Shown here: piece after piece, positions 33,786 to 46,124 of the stretch
How the letters are laid out: every line of letters begins with the position of its first letter
Numbering within the stretch: the first letter of the stretch is position 1
Assembly: GCA_009809945.1 (NCBI GenBank)
Contig: WTPW01000620.1
Span: 274,064 to 338,063, forward strand
Reading direction: 5' to 3'
DNA length: 64,000 nucleotides
DNA from: Gigaspora margarita
Taxonomy: Eukaryota; Glomeromycota; Glomeromycetes; Diversisporales; Gigasporaceae
Notes under the pieces: generated by a model
The model's input: the letters and a program-made list of their open reading frames with translations, nothing else
Database searches by the model: none
Told to the model about the DNA's origin: nothing
Translations under genes and position numbers: made by a program

Positions 33786-34656
33786 ACTTGTGTAAAGAAT
33801 TGGCTTTACCAAAATTAGAACACCTCTAGTACTGTACAGAAGTCACTAACTAATAAGAAGTTAAAGCATAGAGGCATGTATAGTCAAGACCCAATAGAGC
33901 TCTAGGCATACCCATATGGGAGTCTTTGGATATTACAAGGATCTGGGACTACCAATACAGGTATAGCTAGTACAAGTGCATGCAGTGGTAACTGGGACTA
34001 CAACTACAGAAAATCATTATGAAACAATGACGCACCTGAAACTCCTAAGCCTCAAAATGCTATCCAACTATATTTGGCACTAGAAGCACTTGCAAATATG
34101 CCCAGATATCTCATCACCATATAGAAAAGTACAGTCATTAGCACATTACTAAATTAAGATGTTAAATCCTAGATTCTGAAGTCACAGAAAACCAGCTAGT
34201 TGTAGCAGTATGCAGGTTTGAGATACTTACCTAATGTGGTTGAGGCAGCTGCATAGCTTGAGATACAAACTTCTAGAAAGTACGCTAATAGAAACTTGAA
34301 AATACTCTTCAGGTACACCAAATTGGAAGCATAAAGTGCTCACCTGGCAATACACACCCAATTAGAAGTTTATATTAGGTAATGTAAGTAAAGTGATGAA
34401 CATGTGAATACTAATTGGCGGTTGGTAAAGGATGTACAAAAACCAGATCAGCTGTATAGTAAGAATACAGAAGGCTCTTGGGTTTTAGCTATGGATAAAT
34501 GGTTGTTCGATTTAAAGTCCTAGTCTTAATACTTGTATATAATATGTATATATTTATAGTACTACCATATGTCAATTTGCTTAAGTATTAATAAAGTTTG
34601 GGGCAGGTGCTATATCTGGGGTTTTTCTAAATATTAAAAAAAAAAAAAAATTTAAA
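33786..34656 (+). mobile_element. Poly(A)-tailed retroposed insertion
   Basis: Interrupts W' at GATATTGAAATT; the uninterrupted site is in W at 32631. The insert is less AT-rich than its surroundings, has AATAAA at 34590 and ends in a run of about 15 A after CTAAATATT. This marks target-primed reverse transcription of an RNA (SINE, LINE 3' end or retrocopy). No frame recognised. Confidence 0.65.
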
Positions 34657-34992
34657 TTTTTTAAATATCTATATAGATTTTTTATCTTGTATATTAATAT
34701 ATAGTATATGCATATATAGACTGCTTAAAATTGACCAAAAAAAAATTATTTAAAGTGCTATGATTGGTTATTTGTTCTATATATATAAAGTTTGGAACTG
34801 GTTTTAGTTTTTATATACTAACCAATTATGCTAGTTTTAATTATTAAAAAAATATATCAGTTCTAAACTCTAGTTTTTTATTCTATTTTAAGCAATTTTA
34901 TTGGCCACAAACTTGTACACTTATATTATATAAATTATTATATGAAATGGCCCAAATTATGCAACTTTATATGATGCATAATGTGTATATGG

Positions 34993-35619
34993 TGTAATAT
35001 AGTAACTTTTAGGCAAGAAACTTTATCACTTGACTTAATATGTAAGAGGGTAAGGAATATGAAGATAAAGAGAAAATTTAATTAAGAAAATAAAAGAATA
35101 GAGTATAAAGATAAAAGATTTATAGTTAAAGGATAATATCAATTTATTAGATATAATATTTTAAAATACAAATGTTTTTATAAAGGGAAAGAAGTAAAGA
35201 ACAAAACCTTTAACAGAACCTTGAACCTGCTCTGCTTTAGAAGAAAAGACAGGGTTTATATATTTGTAAAAACTTGAGATTTTCATAATAGTGAACTATA
35301 ATAGTGGTCTAAGATAGCGAACTAAGATAGTGAACTATAATAGTAGATTATGATAGTGGACTATGATAGTGGACTATGATAGTGGACTAAGATAGTGAAC
35401 TATGATAGTGGACTATGATAGTGAACTATGATAGTGAACTAAGATAATGGACTATGATAGTGAACTAAAATAGTGAACTAAGATAAATTATCATATGAGC
35501 TGTAGCAAAATTACCTCCTTTTTAAAAATGGAGAAAAGTTTTTCTACTAAAACTAATATTACAGATTTGATTGGTTCAATAATATTTATACTATTCTTAA
35601 TATTTATACTAATATAACA
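34993..35619. mobile_element. Solo-LTR-like insertion
   Basis: 627 bp starting TGTAATATAG and ending TATAACA, flanked by 4-bp ATGG on both sides. The uninterrupted site (TATATGGTACAG) is present in W at 32957. TG...CA ends and a short duplication suggest a solo LTR; no matching internal region is in the window. Confidence 0.55.
35289..35490. repeat. 13-bp minisatellite
   Basis: About fifteen tandem copies of CTATGATAGTGGA with GAA/GGA and CTAA/CTAT variants, inside the LTR-like insertion. Confidence 0.9.
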
Positions 35620-35912
35620 ATGGTACAGATCAAATTATGTGTATATTATACCGTATCATAATCCTGAATACTCTAAATATGAGCTATATCTATACTGAGC
35701 ATAGTGAATGTTCAATTTGATTAGCTTAAAGATCACTCTATTACACAATATAAAAAATTTTTAAAGTGACCCTTAATAGTGTTCTTCAACTCTTTGCATA
35801 CTTTGTAAAAAAGCATAAATCGAATATAGTAATACTATAATACAGTATATAATAAATAAGTTAATTGGCTATTAATCATTATTAGAGATCTAACTTGTTC
35901 AAAAAATAAGTA

Positions 35913-36441
35913 GGGGCATCCATAAATAACGTTATGTACCCCTACATAGTAGCTCTTGACCCCTCTACTATATAAAAAAAAAATTAAAAATCCATATATT
36001 TAGATATAAAATTTTACAAAAACTTGAATGTATTATGACGCAGCGATCCGATTTGGATAATTTTGGTACCATTCGATTCGTCTCTATGAGACGAATCCAA
36101 TGGTACCAGAATCATTTTATTTGGATCACTGGATCACGTTTTATTCACGAAATACTATTAATTTTATAGCAATTTTATAAGAAAACATAATAACCAATAG
36201 TATTTCGTTAATAAAACGTGATCCAGTGATCCAAATCAAATGAAATTGGTACCATTCGAATCCTCTCCTCGAGACGATTCGAATAGTACCAAAACCATCC
36301 AATTTGGACCGCCGGATCAAGTTTTAGACAAATTTTTATAAAATAATTGTGTTATATTTGGGGGGGACACCTCTACATATTAGAAAATCGTTATATTTTG
36401 GAGGACCCCCCCTCAAGCATAGCATTATTTATGGATGCCCC
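35913..36441. mobile_element. Foldback element A, short copy
   Basis: Ends GGGGCATCCATAAATAA and its complement; the interior is a second palindrome (TTGGTACCATTCGA..GAGACGAATC and ACGTTTTATT..AATAAAACGT). The related long copy is 60649-63362. Confidence 0.75.
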
Positions 36442-37199
36442 ATATTCAAATATTTATTTGTTTAATATTTTTTTATTTGAATATTGTTCAAAAATTTTGA
36501 AAATATTCAATGAATATTTACTGAATATTCATTGAATATTAAATATATTTAAGTTTTAAAAAATTATATAATATCTCACTTAAATTAGCCAATAAAATTG
36601 CAAATAAATTATTAAAAAATAAAATAAAATTATAAAATTATATATATATATATATATATATATTCAATGAATATTCAATGAATATATTCAGTGAAATTTT
36701 AAATATTTGAATATTTATTCAATAAAAAATTATATATTTGAATATTTGAATATTCAGTGAATAGTATTCATTGAGTCAGACCTCTAATCGTTATATAAGG
36801 GGAGTAACAAAAATTAGGTGATTTTTTAGAGAGGAAGAGGAATAAAAAATATTGAAATTATATATAGGAACCTAACCAAATCTATATTAAAGAAGAGGAA
36901 AGAGGAGTAGGCCCCTAATAAAAAATAATCAGGTGATTAATAACATGGCCCCAAACTTTATTTATTATTAGTAAATATTTAGATACTAGTGAAAAAATAC
37001 AATGGTAAAAATTCTAGTACCATGGGTTAATTTTTTTCTAAAGAAAAAAAATTTATTTGAACAAATTAACAATATTATTATTTGAATACACTAAAAAAAA
37101 CTATAGAATTATAAGCTATCTAATCAAGAAATTTAAAAATTGCAATTAATAACGATTTGGCAAATAAAAATAAGTTTTATATTGCTATGATCTACTACA
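36442..37199. other. AT-rich, TTCAATGAATATT repeats
   Basis: Many copies of ATTCAATGAATATT, itself nearly palindromic, between 36500 and 36770, plus an (AT)n run. No gene. Confidence 0.55.
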
Positions 37200-37900
37200 G
37201 TGATATTGGCTAAACTTGGTCTATATTTATTGTGGACTCCAAAACTTTCAAAATCAAAATTATCTATATTATCAACTCAGTCAAAAAAATATAAAATTCA
37301 AAAACAAATAGAAAGTACAGAGCTAAATTCACTTTTTTGCATATGCCTGTTATTTATCATTATATTTAAAAAAAAATTCTCTATAAATTATTTATTAATA
37401 TAGGAATAGAGAAGTCAGGAATAGAGAAGAGAATGCCAAAGTCAAAGAATTTAAAAAATATTCTATCTAGAAAATTACTTTATTATCCAAAAAGGTGATT
37501 TATATTGTATAATTGGCCAAAGCAAATTATTAAATATGATTGTGTTAAATATTTTTTTTTTGCAGAAACATATTATGGCTTCAAAATTACTTAAAGATCA
37601 AAAGAACCTTGCATTTGAACAAAAAAATTACCAAAAAGCTACAAAGCTCTATACTTAAGCAATCACTTTAATCAAGATGATTCTATATTTATAGTAATTG
37701 AGCTGCATGTTGTTATAATACAATGAATATTCAAAAGTCATAGATGATTGTAATAGCATGTTAGAAATAAAACCTTGTTATGCTAAAACTCTAAATTGGC
37801 ATATGATAGTATACGAAAAAACTGCACATTATAAAGAATTATTGTATAGTATTATTGTTAAAATCTTTTTTAAAAAGTTAAATAGCATATTAGTTATAGG
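37200..37900 (+). pseudogene. Tom70-like TPR protein pseudogene
   Basis: From 37573 the translation runs MASKLLKDQKNLAFEQKNYQ, KATKLYT, stop, AITLNQDDSIFYSN, stop, AACCYN, then after a frame change EYSKVIDDCNSMLEIKPCYA. This follows the first TPR pair of the mitochondrial import receptor Tom70 ([28 protein letters not shown]..). Two in-frame stops and at least one frameshift make it dead. An upstream segment at 37200-37403 with a hydrophobic stretch and Lys/Gln-rich tail could be the membrane-anchor region, but that link is weak. Confidence 0.6.
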
Positions 37901-38213
37901 ACATGTCTCTAATAAGTGCTGTTACTTATAAATCAAATGAGTTGACTTACCTAATTTTATATATAAATTTATGCAAAAAAATCATTTAAATTAAATTTAG
38001 TTAAAAATATATATATAAGCCTTTCTTTAAATTTTAAATATATATTCTTTAGTATTTAATAATATTTAATTTAAAGTTTTAGTTCTTAACTCCAAGTAAT
38101 TCAAAGATAATCTTTGATTGACACACCCCAAGCAATAATATGATTGGCTAAAGTAATTTTCTAAAAATATGAAAGATACTTATAAAATATTGGTTATACA
38201 ACAATTAATATCA
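37901..38213. other. AT-rich intergenic
   Basis: Nothing recognised. Confidence 0.5.
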
Positions 38214-38312
38214 TGAAATTTGTTTTGTCAGAGCAAATGATTGGCTGATATGTGCCACATAGTAGCATGTTTCGACTAACCAGTTGTTCTGACAGAACAA
38301 ATTTTGTAATTT
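38214..38312. mobile_element. 100-bp foldback element
   Basis: GAAATTTGTTTTGTCAGA at the left pairs with TCTGACAGAACAAATTTTG at the right around a 60-base centre: MITE-like. Confidence 0.6.
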
Positions 38313-39047
38313 GGGATTTGCAATAGAAAGGGCCAATACTGCCCAAAAATAAAAATCAAGTTTTTGTTGTATCCAGATAAATTTCGATATGTGCTACAAT
38401 TTTTAATTATAAATAAAATTGATTTGTATAATAAAAAATTAAGTGATTTAAAAAAAATTTCTTTAGAGTTTCATAGATTACGGGATTGCCCAATACAACT
38501 CAGTAATGAACAGTCACATTTGATAACCATGATGACTTAGATGACTTTGCCACTAATCATTTGTCATCCTAAAAAATTAAGTAACAAGTCACTTAAATAA
38601 TTATAAACCCAAAATAACTTTAAAATAGGTTTAATATAATATAAAATTGTTATTTATTACTAATATATTGATGGCTTGAAATTGATTAAGTTTACTAGTA
38701 ACGAATTGGTTTTGTTACAACTAGAGATAGGTTTCATGTGTGTACATGATTCTTTACTTATGCATATGAATGCACATTAATGTGCATTTTCTGAATCATA
38801 CGCATTTTATCCTATCAAAGTTTTATATAGAAAAATTAACATTCTAATCTATCTATATACTTCAATTTTGCGTTGTTTGCTTTAATATTTTTGATTGGTC
38901 GTATCTGAAAAATGTGATAAATATAGAAAACTAACAGATGAATATGACGATTATCATGGTTAAGTAAATTATTGTAACATTCAAATAATTATTATTTTAT
39001 TTTAACACCCTTATTAACGCTCTTAAACAATACAAATTTGTGAAATA
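38313..39047. other. AT-rich intergenic
   Basis: Nothing recognised apart from ATGCATATGAATGCACATTA palindrome-like sequence near 38760. Confidence 0.5.
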
Positions 39048-40105
39048 CATCAGCAAATTTATAATAGTGTAATCTTACGTAAGATCTTACGAACTGTAAT
39101 ATAAGCAAAATATTATGTAATATATTTCAAAATATTTCGAATTATCAAATTTTCAAAATATTATAAAAGTAATTTCGAAATATTTCGAAATAGGTTAACA
39201 AAATATTTCGATCCCTTTCAAAATAATTTAGGTCTAGGAAACCATACTGGATCAGGATCAGTAGGTCTGTAACCTGGATCATGCATTAGACTGATTTTTT
39301 GAAATAGTTTGAAATAGTTCGATGATATTCAAATTCTGTACTACAAGATCAGATTAGATCTTTTGTTTATAATTAGATCTTCTATTTTTTTTCGCTTTTT
39401 TGTTTTTATTTTGTTTCGTTTTTTATTTTCATTTCATTTTTTGTTTTCGTTTCATTTTTTTGTTTTCATTTTTATTTTTAATTTTTTTTAATTTATTTTT
39501 TATTTCGGCACTTTTACAAGACACCTTTGCAAGAAGACATACAACATTTCGAAACCTTGTGCATGTTTACGCAGACTTCTGACACATTCAAGAATACCAA
39601 GAACGCTTCTTTAGAGAAATGATTTAGTTAGGCACAAGTTTTCGCAAGTTTTTGCAAGGTTTTGCAAGTTTGTGCAAGTTTTTGCAAGGTTTCGCATCAT
39701 TTATTTTTTCATTTCATGTTTTTTGTTTTTGTTTTTTTTTGTTTTATTTTTAAATTTTTTTTATTAATTTATTATATTTCGGCACTTTACGAGAACAGAA
39801 CCCTTACTTCCTGGCACTTTGCAAGAAAAACAACCCAGACTTTTCTGGTACTTCGCGACTTTTTTAGCATTTCGCAGGAACATTAACACGGCTTTCGCAA
39901 TTTCTGAATTTACAAGAACACGAACTCTTACAAAGATTTGGGGCTTCATTTATTTTTTTTTATTAGCTTGCTTACACTTTTTGTTTTTTTTTGTTTTTTT
40001 TTTTTACCTATTTTTTTAATTTTTATTTTAGTTTATTTATTCCTAACTTCTTCGAAACTTTGCGACTTTCCTCAGCAATTTGCAAGAACCAACACTTCTA
40101 AGAAA

Positions 40106-41033
40106 NNNNNNNNNNNNNNNNNNNNNNNNNNNNNNNNNNNNNNNNNNNNNNNNNNNNNNNNNNNNNNNNNNNNNNNNNNNNNNNNNNNNNNNNNNNNNNN
40201 NNNNNNNNNNNNNNNNNNNNNNNNNNNNNNNNNNNNNNNNNNNNNNNNNNNNNNNNNNNNNNNNNNNNNNNNNNNNNNNNNNNNNNNNNNNNNNNNNNNN
40301 NNNNNNNNNNNNNNNNNNNNNNNNNNNNNNNNNNNNNNNNNNNNNNNNNNNNNNNNNNNNNNNNNNNNNNNNNNNNNNNNNNNNNNNNNNNNNNNNNNNN
40401 NNNNNNNNNNNNNNNNNNNNNNNNNNNNNNNNNNNNNNNNNNNNNNNNNNNNNNNNNNNNNNNNNNNNNNNNNNNNNNNNNNNNNNNNNNNNNNNNNNNN
40501 NNNNNNNNNNNNNNNNNNNNNNNNNNNNNNNNNNNNNNNNNNNNNNNNNNNNNNNNNNNNNNNNNNNNNNNNNNNNNNNNNNNNNNNNNNNNNNNNNNNN
40601 NNNNNNNNNNNNNNNNNNNNNNNNNNNNNNNNNNNNNNNNNNNNNNNNNNNNNNNNNNNNNNNNNNNNNNNNNNNNNNNNNNNNNNNNNNNNNNNNNNNN
40701 NNNNNNNNNNNNNNNNNNNNNNNNNNNNNNNNNNNNNNNNNNNNNNNNNNNNNNNNNNNNNNNNNNNNNNNNNNNNNNNNNNNNNNNNNNNNNNNNNNNN
40801 NNNNNNNNNNNNNNNNNNNNNNNNNNNNNNNNNNNNNNNNNNNNNNNNNNNNNNNNNNNNNNNNNNNNNNNNNNNNNNNNNNNNNNNNNNNNNNNNNNNN
40901 NNNNNNNNNNNNNNNNNNNNNNNNNNNNNNNNNNNNNNNNNNNNNNNNNNNNNNNNNNNNNNNNNNNNNNNNNNNNNNNNNNNNNNNNNNNNNNNNNNNN
41001 NNNNNNNNNNNNNNNNNNNNNNNNNNNNNNNNN
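40106..41033. other. Assembly gap (928 N)
   Basis: Flanked by near-identical sequence on both sides (39977-40105 and 41034-41160), so its true size is doubtful. Confidence 0.99.
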
Positions 41034-41210
41034 CTTTTTGTTTTTTTTGTTTTTTTTTTTTACTTATTTTTTTAAATTTTATTTTAGTTTATTTATTCCT
41101 AACTTCTTCGAAACTTTGTGACTTTCCTCGGCAATTTGCAAAAACCAACACTTCTAAGAAACGTTTTTATTTTGAAGTTTTTAGAAAAAGAGTGCGAAAC
41201 GAAGTTTATA

Positions 41211-42581
41211 GCCAAAACAAAAGAAGTAGTCAAAGTGAAGACAATAGAAAACAAAGAAGCGAAGATAATAACTAACTGTGGGTGAGCGAAAATAAGTGTG
41301 TAGGGCTAGTATTTTGTATATAGTGATAGAATTAGAAGCGAAGAAGTGCGAAAGTATTTAAAATAATATATAATAATGTAAAAATAATACTGTAAAAAAT
41401 GTATAATAATTAAAATATAATATATAATATAATATGTATAATATATAATAATAATAAATAAAAAATGTAAAATTTTTAATAAATTGCGAAACCTTGCGAA
41501 ATAAAGCGAAAACCTGTAAAAAAGCATGATTATGTGAATATGTATATCGTTTATTTATTTTTAAAAAATTTGCGAAAATTTGGCAAATATTGCGAAACAA
41601 TGCAAAATGATCCAAAATATTGCGAAAAAAGTGAAAATATCAAAATATTAACTCCTGCACGCATTAGTTTATTGATCTGCATGAGTATACAATCCCTGTA
41701 GGGGAGGTAATTTGCATTTTTTATTTGGTATATTTCGAAATATTTCGAAATAATAACCGTAATATTACCGTAATCTAACGTAATATATTACATAATAAAT
41801 CGTATCAAACATTAATATTACGGGCTGTAATATCTTACGTAAGATTATGTATATATAATTCGCTAATGTAGCCAAAACAAAAGAAGTAGTCAAAGTGAAG
41901 ACAATTGAAAACAAAGAAGCGAAGATAATAGCTAACTGTGGGTGAGCGAAAATAAGTGTATAGGGCTAGTTTTTTGTATATAGTAATAGAATTAGATGNG
42001 AAGNAGTNNNAAAGTATTTAAAATAATATATAATAATGTAAAAATAATACTGTAAAAAATGTATAATAATTAAAATATAATATATAATATAATATGTATA
42101 ATATATAATAATAATAAATAAAAAAATAATAATAAATAAAAAAATAATAATAAATAAAAAAATGTAAAATTTTATAATAAATTGCGAAACCTTGCGAAAT
42201 AAAGTGAAAACCTGTAAAAAAGCATGATTATGTAAATATGTATATCGTTTATTTATTTTTTAAAANTTTGCGAAAATTTGCNAAATATTGCGAAACAATG
42301 NGAAANGATCCAAAATATTGNGAAACAATGNGAAAATATCAAAATATTACCTCCTGCACGCATTAGTTTATTGATCTGCATGAGTATGCGACCCCTGTAG
42401 GGGGAGATAATTTGCATTTTTTTTATTTGGTATATTTCGAAATATTTCAAAATAATAACTGTAATATTACCGTAATCTAATGTAATATATTACGTAATAT
42501 ACCGTGTCGATTGTAAGATTTTCGTAATATTACGGGCCGTAATATCTTATGTAAGATTATGTATATATAATTCGCTGATGT
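41211..42581. repeat. 660-bp tandem duplication at the T right end
   Basis: GCCAAAACAAAAGAAGTAGT begins at 41211 and again at 41871, and each unit ends in the T terminus (CGCTAATG, CGCTGATG). Ambiguous bases cluster in the second unit (41999-42331). Confidence 0.85.
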
Positions 42582-43843
42582 TGCTAAGATATTTTTGCTC
42601 AAAGTTTGAAAAAAATCAAAATGTCTATTAAAACAAACTATGCAAAATTTTTTTAAACTTTGAGCAAAGATATCTTAGCAACTACTAGGCCAAATTCAAT
42701 AAACTTTTTTTATTTGAACTCTAAGAATATATAGAATTTAAATAAAAAAAATTTATTAAATTTGACTTGATAGTTACTGGATTACCTTTGTTCAAAGTTT
42801 TAAAAAAATTCAAAACATATATCAAAACAAATGTTGTACTAAAATTTTTTTTAAACTTTAAATGAAAATATCTTAGCAACTATTAAGCCAAATTCAATGA
42901 ACTTATTTTATTTGAATTCTATAAATATATAGAATTCAAATAAAAAAAGTTCATTGAATTTGGCTTGATGGTTGCTAAGATATTTTTACTCAAATTTAAA
43001 AAAAATTTGGTATAGCATTGTTTTGATATACGTTTTAAATTTTTTAAAACTTTGAGTGAAGATATTTTAGCAACTACTAGACCAAATTCAATGAACTTTT
43101 TTTTGTTTGAATTCTATGAATCTATAGAATTAAATAAAAAAATTTATTAAATTTGACTTGATAGTTACTGGGTTATCTTTGTTCAAAGTTTTAAAAAAAA
43201 TTCAAAACATATATTAAAACAAATACTGTACCAAAATTTTTTTTAAACTTTGAGTGAAAATATTTTAGCAACCATCAAGCCAAACTTGATTAACTTTTTT
43301 ATTTGAATTCTATATATTCATAAACTTCAAATAAAAAAAGTTTATCAAATTTGGCTTGATTGTTGCTAAGATATTTTCACTCAAAGTTTAGAAAAAGTTT
43401 GGCATAGCATTTGTTTTGATATACGTTTTGAATTTTTTTAAAACTTTAAGTGAAGATAACCTAGTAACTATTAAGTCAAATTTAATATTTTTTTATTTGA
43501 ATTCTACATATTCTTAGAATTCAAACAAAAAAAAGTTCATTGAATTTGGCCCAGTAGTTGCTAAAATATCTTCACTCAAAATTTAAAGAAATTTTGTATA
43601 GTTTGTTTTGATAGATATTTTGATTTTTTTCAAACTTTGAGCAAAGATATTTTAGCAACTACTAGGCCATATTTGATAAATTTTTTTCTGTTTGAATTTT
43701 ACAAACCTATAGAATTTTTTTAAAAAAAGTTTGTTGGATTTGATTTGGTAGTTACTAAGGTATCTTTGCTCAAAATTTAAAAAAAAGTTAAATCTGTAGA
43801 AAGGTATGAATAGCAAATTTGAGGAAATATAAAAAGTAATCCC
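42582..43843. mobile_element. Foldback element S, truncated (right arm)
   Basis: The outer end AAAAAGTAATCCC is complete with 9-bp TAAAATAAA beyond it; the inner end is cut by T. Modules match those at 29425-30690. Confidence 0.75.
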
Positions 43844-43852
43844 TAAAATAAA

Positions 43853-45014
43853 TACACATAATTTTAAATTAATCTATAACTATGAACATGAATACTTTAT
43901 TGTCTGAAGCATAGCTAAAGACACTATATTTCTAAATACATGGAAATAAATTTAATTATGTGATTATAATATAATGGTATTTGTTATGTCACATATTTAA
44001 CCATATTATATACAGTGACATATTAATAACAAACCAAATTTTTACTATTCTTCTGATTGGCTAATTATATAATCTTTGAAATTATTTCATTATTGTAAAG
44101 TTTATTAAATAATTTATTAATTAATTTTTATCAAATATTTTTTTTTAAAGTAAATAAAAGTTATAATATTTAAAAAAAACATAAGCATAGTAAAAAAAAT
44201 TTTTCATTAGGTTTTTTGTCTTAACTAGCATGCTTTGTTACTTACAATTTATAAAAATTTTTAATAAAATAAGCTTGCATCTCTGGGTTATTTTCAATCA
44301 GCTTAATTAATGAAGTTTTTAATTACATCAATATAAAGAATTTAAAATTATGAATTATCCAATATTTATGTGATTTGTATAGATTTTTAAGAGTAGTTAA
44401 ACATTAATTATATTTATTTCAATCCATTAAAGAATATTAGTTTTTCTTTTGACAAATAAATGTTTCTAATATTAAGTCAAATATTTCAAGAAAGTTGCAT
44501 TATTCCATATTAAAAATTAATAATAAAAAAAAGAAAAAGTTAAATATTCAAAAACTTATTTTTTTTATATGAATTAATATAATTAATTTAACTATGTAAT
44601 ACACAATATATATTTTTTTTGTAGTATAATAAAATTTAATAATTCTAAGTTCTAATTTTTTATTAAATTTTGTAGTATTAATGAAGTTCAATAATAAATT
44701 GCATTAAGAATTGGCCTAAATTATTCTTAAACTGGTAAAAATTTAAGAATGACTTAGATCAATTCAAAATCAGCCAAAATTGCATAATGCAGAACATATA
44801 TATTTTTTTAAAATAAACAATTGTATAATAAATATTTATGCTTCGGACTCTTAACAGAGCCTGTTTCCTAGTAATAATTGATTAATAATATACAGATATA
44901 TACAACTGTATATCGATACGAATAATTCTACTAACTGACGATTATTGCTAAATAAGGTGGATCATCGATAACCAATTTTTACAGTTTCCGCATGCATAAT
45001 TTGGCCATACTCGC
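43853..45014. other. Interior of element W, non-coding (right arm)
   Basis: Mirror of 28275-29424; nothing coding. Confidence 0.6.
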
Positions 45015-45022
45015 ATCATAAT

Positions 45023-45536
45023 CAGGGACACGGAAAAATATTGATTTATATAGATCAATATAAATTGATATTTTTAAGCCAAATCATAGGGAAATCGATA
45101 TTTTTACAATTTTTTATGCAGTGTAACTATGCCACTTCGGGCAAAATTAAAAGTAAATTTGGGCCGAGCAATATGAGTTTGGCAACAGTGATGTAAATTG
45201 GATTCGCGCAGTAGGCGCAGCGCACATAGATTTAAATTTGCACGTATATCGGTGCTTCCCGTATATATAACGCGCATATAATTTTTTTTTTGTGCATTTT
45301 TTTTTTTTGCGTTTGTGCGAATAAAAATTTTTTGAATTTATAAGCAACCTAAACTGTCGAAAATGTAGACAATCAACAAACAAAAATTTCCAACTTATAT
45401 ACTGATCACGTTATTAATGTTATACCAAATCTTAAATTCTTATTGGTCAATCACAGCATATCGATATAAATTGATATTTTTGATTATATCGATAGATATT
45501 TTTGCCAAATCAAATCGATATTTTTCTGTGTCCCTG
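45023..45536. mobile_element. hAT-like element Z (right arm)
   Basis: CAGGGACACGGAAAAATATT at the left, TTTTTCTGTGTCCCTG at the right, and perfect 8-bp ATCATAAT repeats at 45015-45022 and 45537-45544. Confidence 0.88.
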
Positions 45537-45551
45537 ATCATAATCCTGGAC

Positions 45552-46116
45552 CAGGGACACGTAAAAATTGTGAAAACATTAGAAAACAATAAAACACAAT
45601 TTTTATCAAATATCACATTATAAAACAATTTTTGCTCTTATTTATGCATGTACAAAAATTCGCAAATTTAATTGGTTAACTATTTTAATTCACCAATCAT
45701 TTATTTGTGTAATTTCACGTGCAAAAAACATTGTGATAGTGATTTATTATGTAATGTCTTTAAAAATTCATAGATAAATATACCTATGAATTAATCAGTA
45801 TAGGGTTCTAAGTGAAAATTTTCTACGTTCCCTAAACCCCTTCCCAAACCTTAATTCTAACCCTAACGTGAAAAATTTTGTGTTAAAAATTATATATATA
45901 AAACTTAGAAAAATCTATAAACATAATAAAAAAATATTATAGGTGCCAAACCATTATAGATACGTTTTATAATAAATGCGCTAAATAATAAATATGATAA
46001 AAATAAACACTTTTGTAATTGAATTAGAATAAATTTTATATCGCAATAAAAAACATTTTTTGCTATTACCCAAAACATTTTTTCCCGTTACTCAAAACAA
46101 TTTTTACGGGTCCCTG
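45552..46116. mobile_element. hAT-like element X
   Basis: CAGGGACACGTAAAAATTGT to CAATTTTTACGGGTCCCTG, flanked by perfect 8-bp TCCTGGAC (45544-45551 and 46117-46124). 565 bp, non-coding. Absent from the left arm. Confidence 0.88.
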
Positions 46117-46124
46117 TCCTGGAC

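Larger units (their letters stand above)
33580..35675. mobile_element. hAT-like element W' with nested insertions
   Basis: Ends TAGAGTGTTCAGGATTAT and TAGAGTATTCAGGATTAT, flanked by the 8-mers GATATGAG and AATATGAG. It shares with W the segment starting TTTTTATCTTGTATATTAAT. It has gained a poly(A)-tailed insertion and an LTR-like insertion. Confidence 0.65.
39048..42581. mobile_element. Large terminal-inverted-repeat element T
   Basis: Left end ACATCAGCAAATTTATAATA; right end (complement strand) ACATCAGCGAATTATATATA; both continue into TTACGTAAGAT and TTACG. About 3.5 kb including 928 N. The left part is T-rich with GCAAGTTTTTGCAAGG repeats and the right part carries GCGAAACCTTGCGAAATAAA: the two halves are loosely complementary. 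The right 660 bp is tandemly duplicated (41211-41870, 41871-42581). No protein recognised. A partial copy lies at 2821. Confidence 0.7.

Noticed and set aside
35289-35490. CRISPR-like array
   Set aside because: The 13-bp units are directly tandem without unique spacers, in a eukaryotic context.
39938-41275. Long frame of 445 codons
   Set aside because: Same cause: it crosses the 928-N gap in element T.
45835-45880. Telomere-like CCCTAAACCCC..CCCTAAC sequence
   Set aside because: Too short and degenerate, internal to element X; not a telomere tract.
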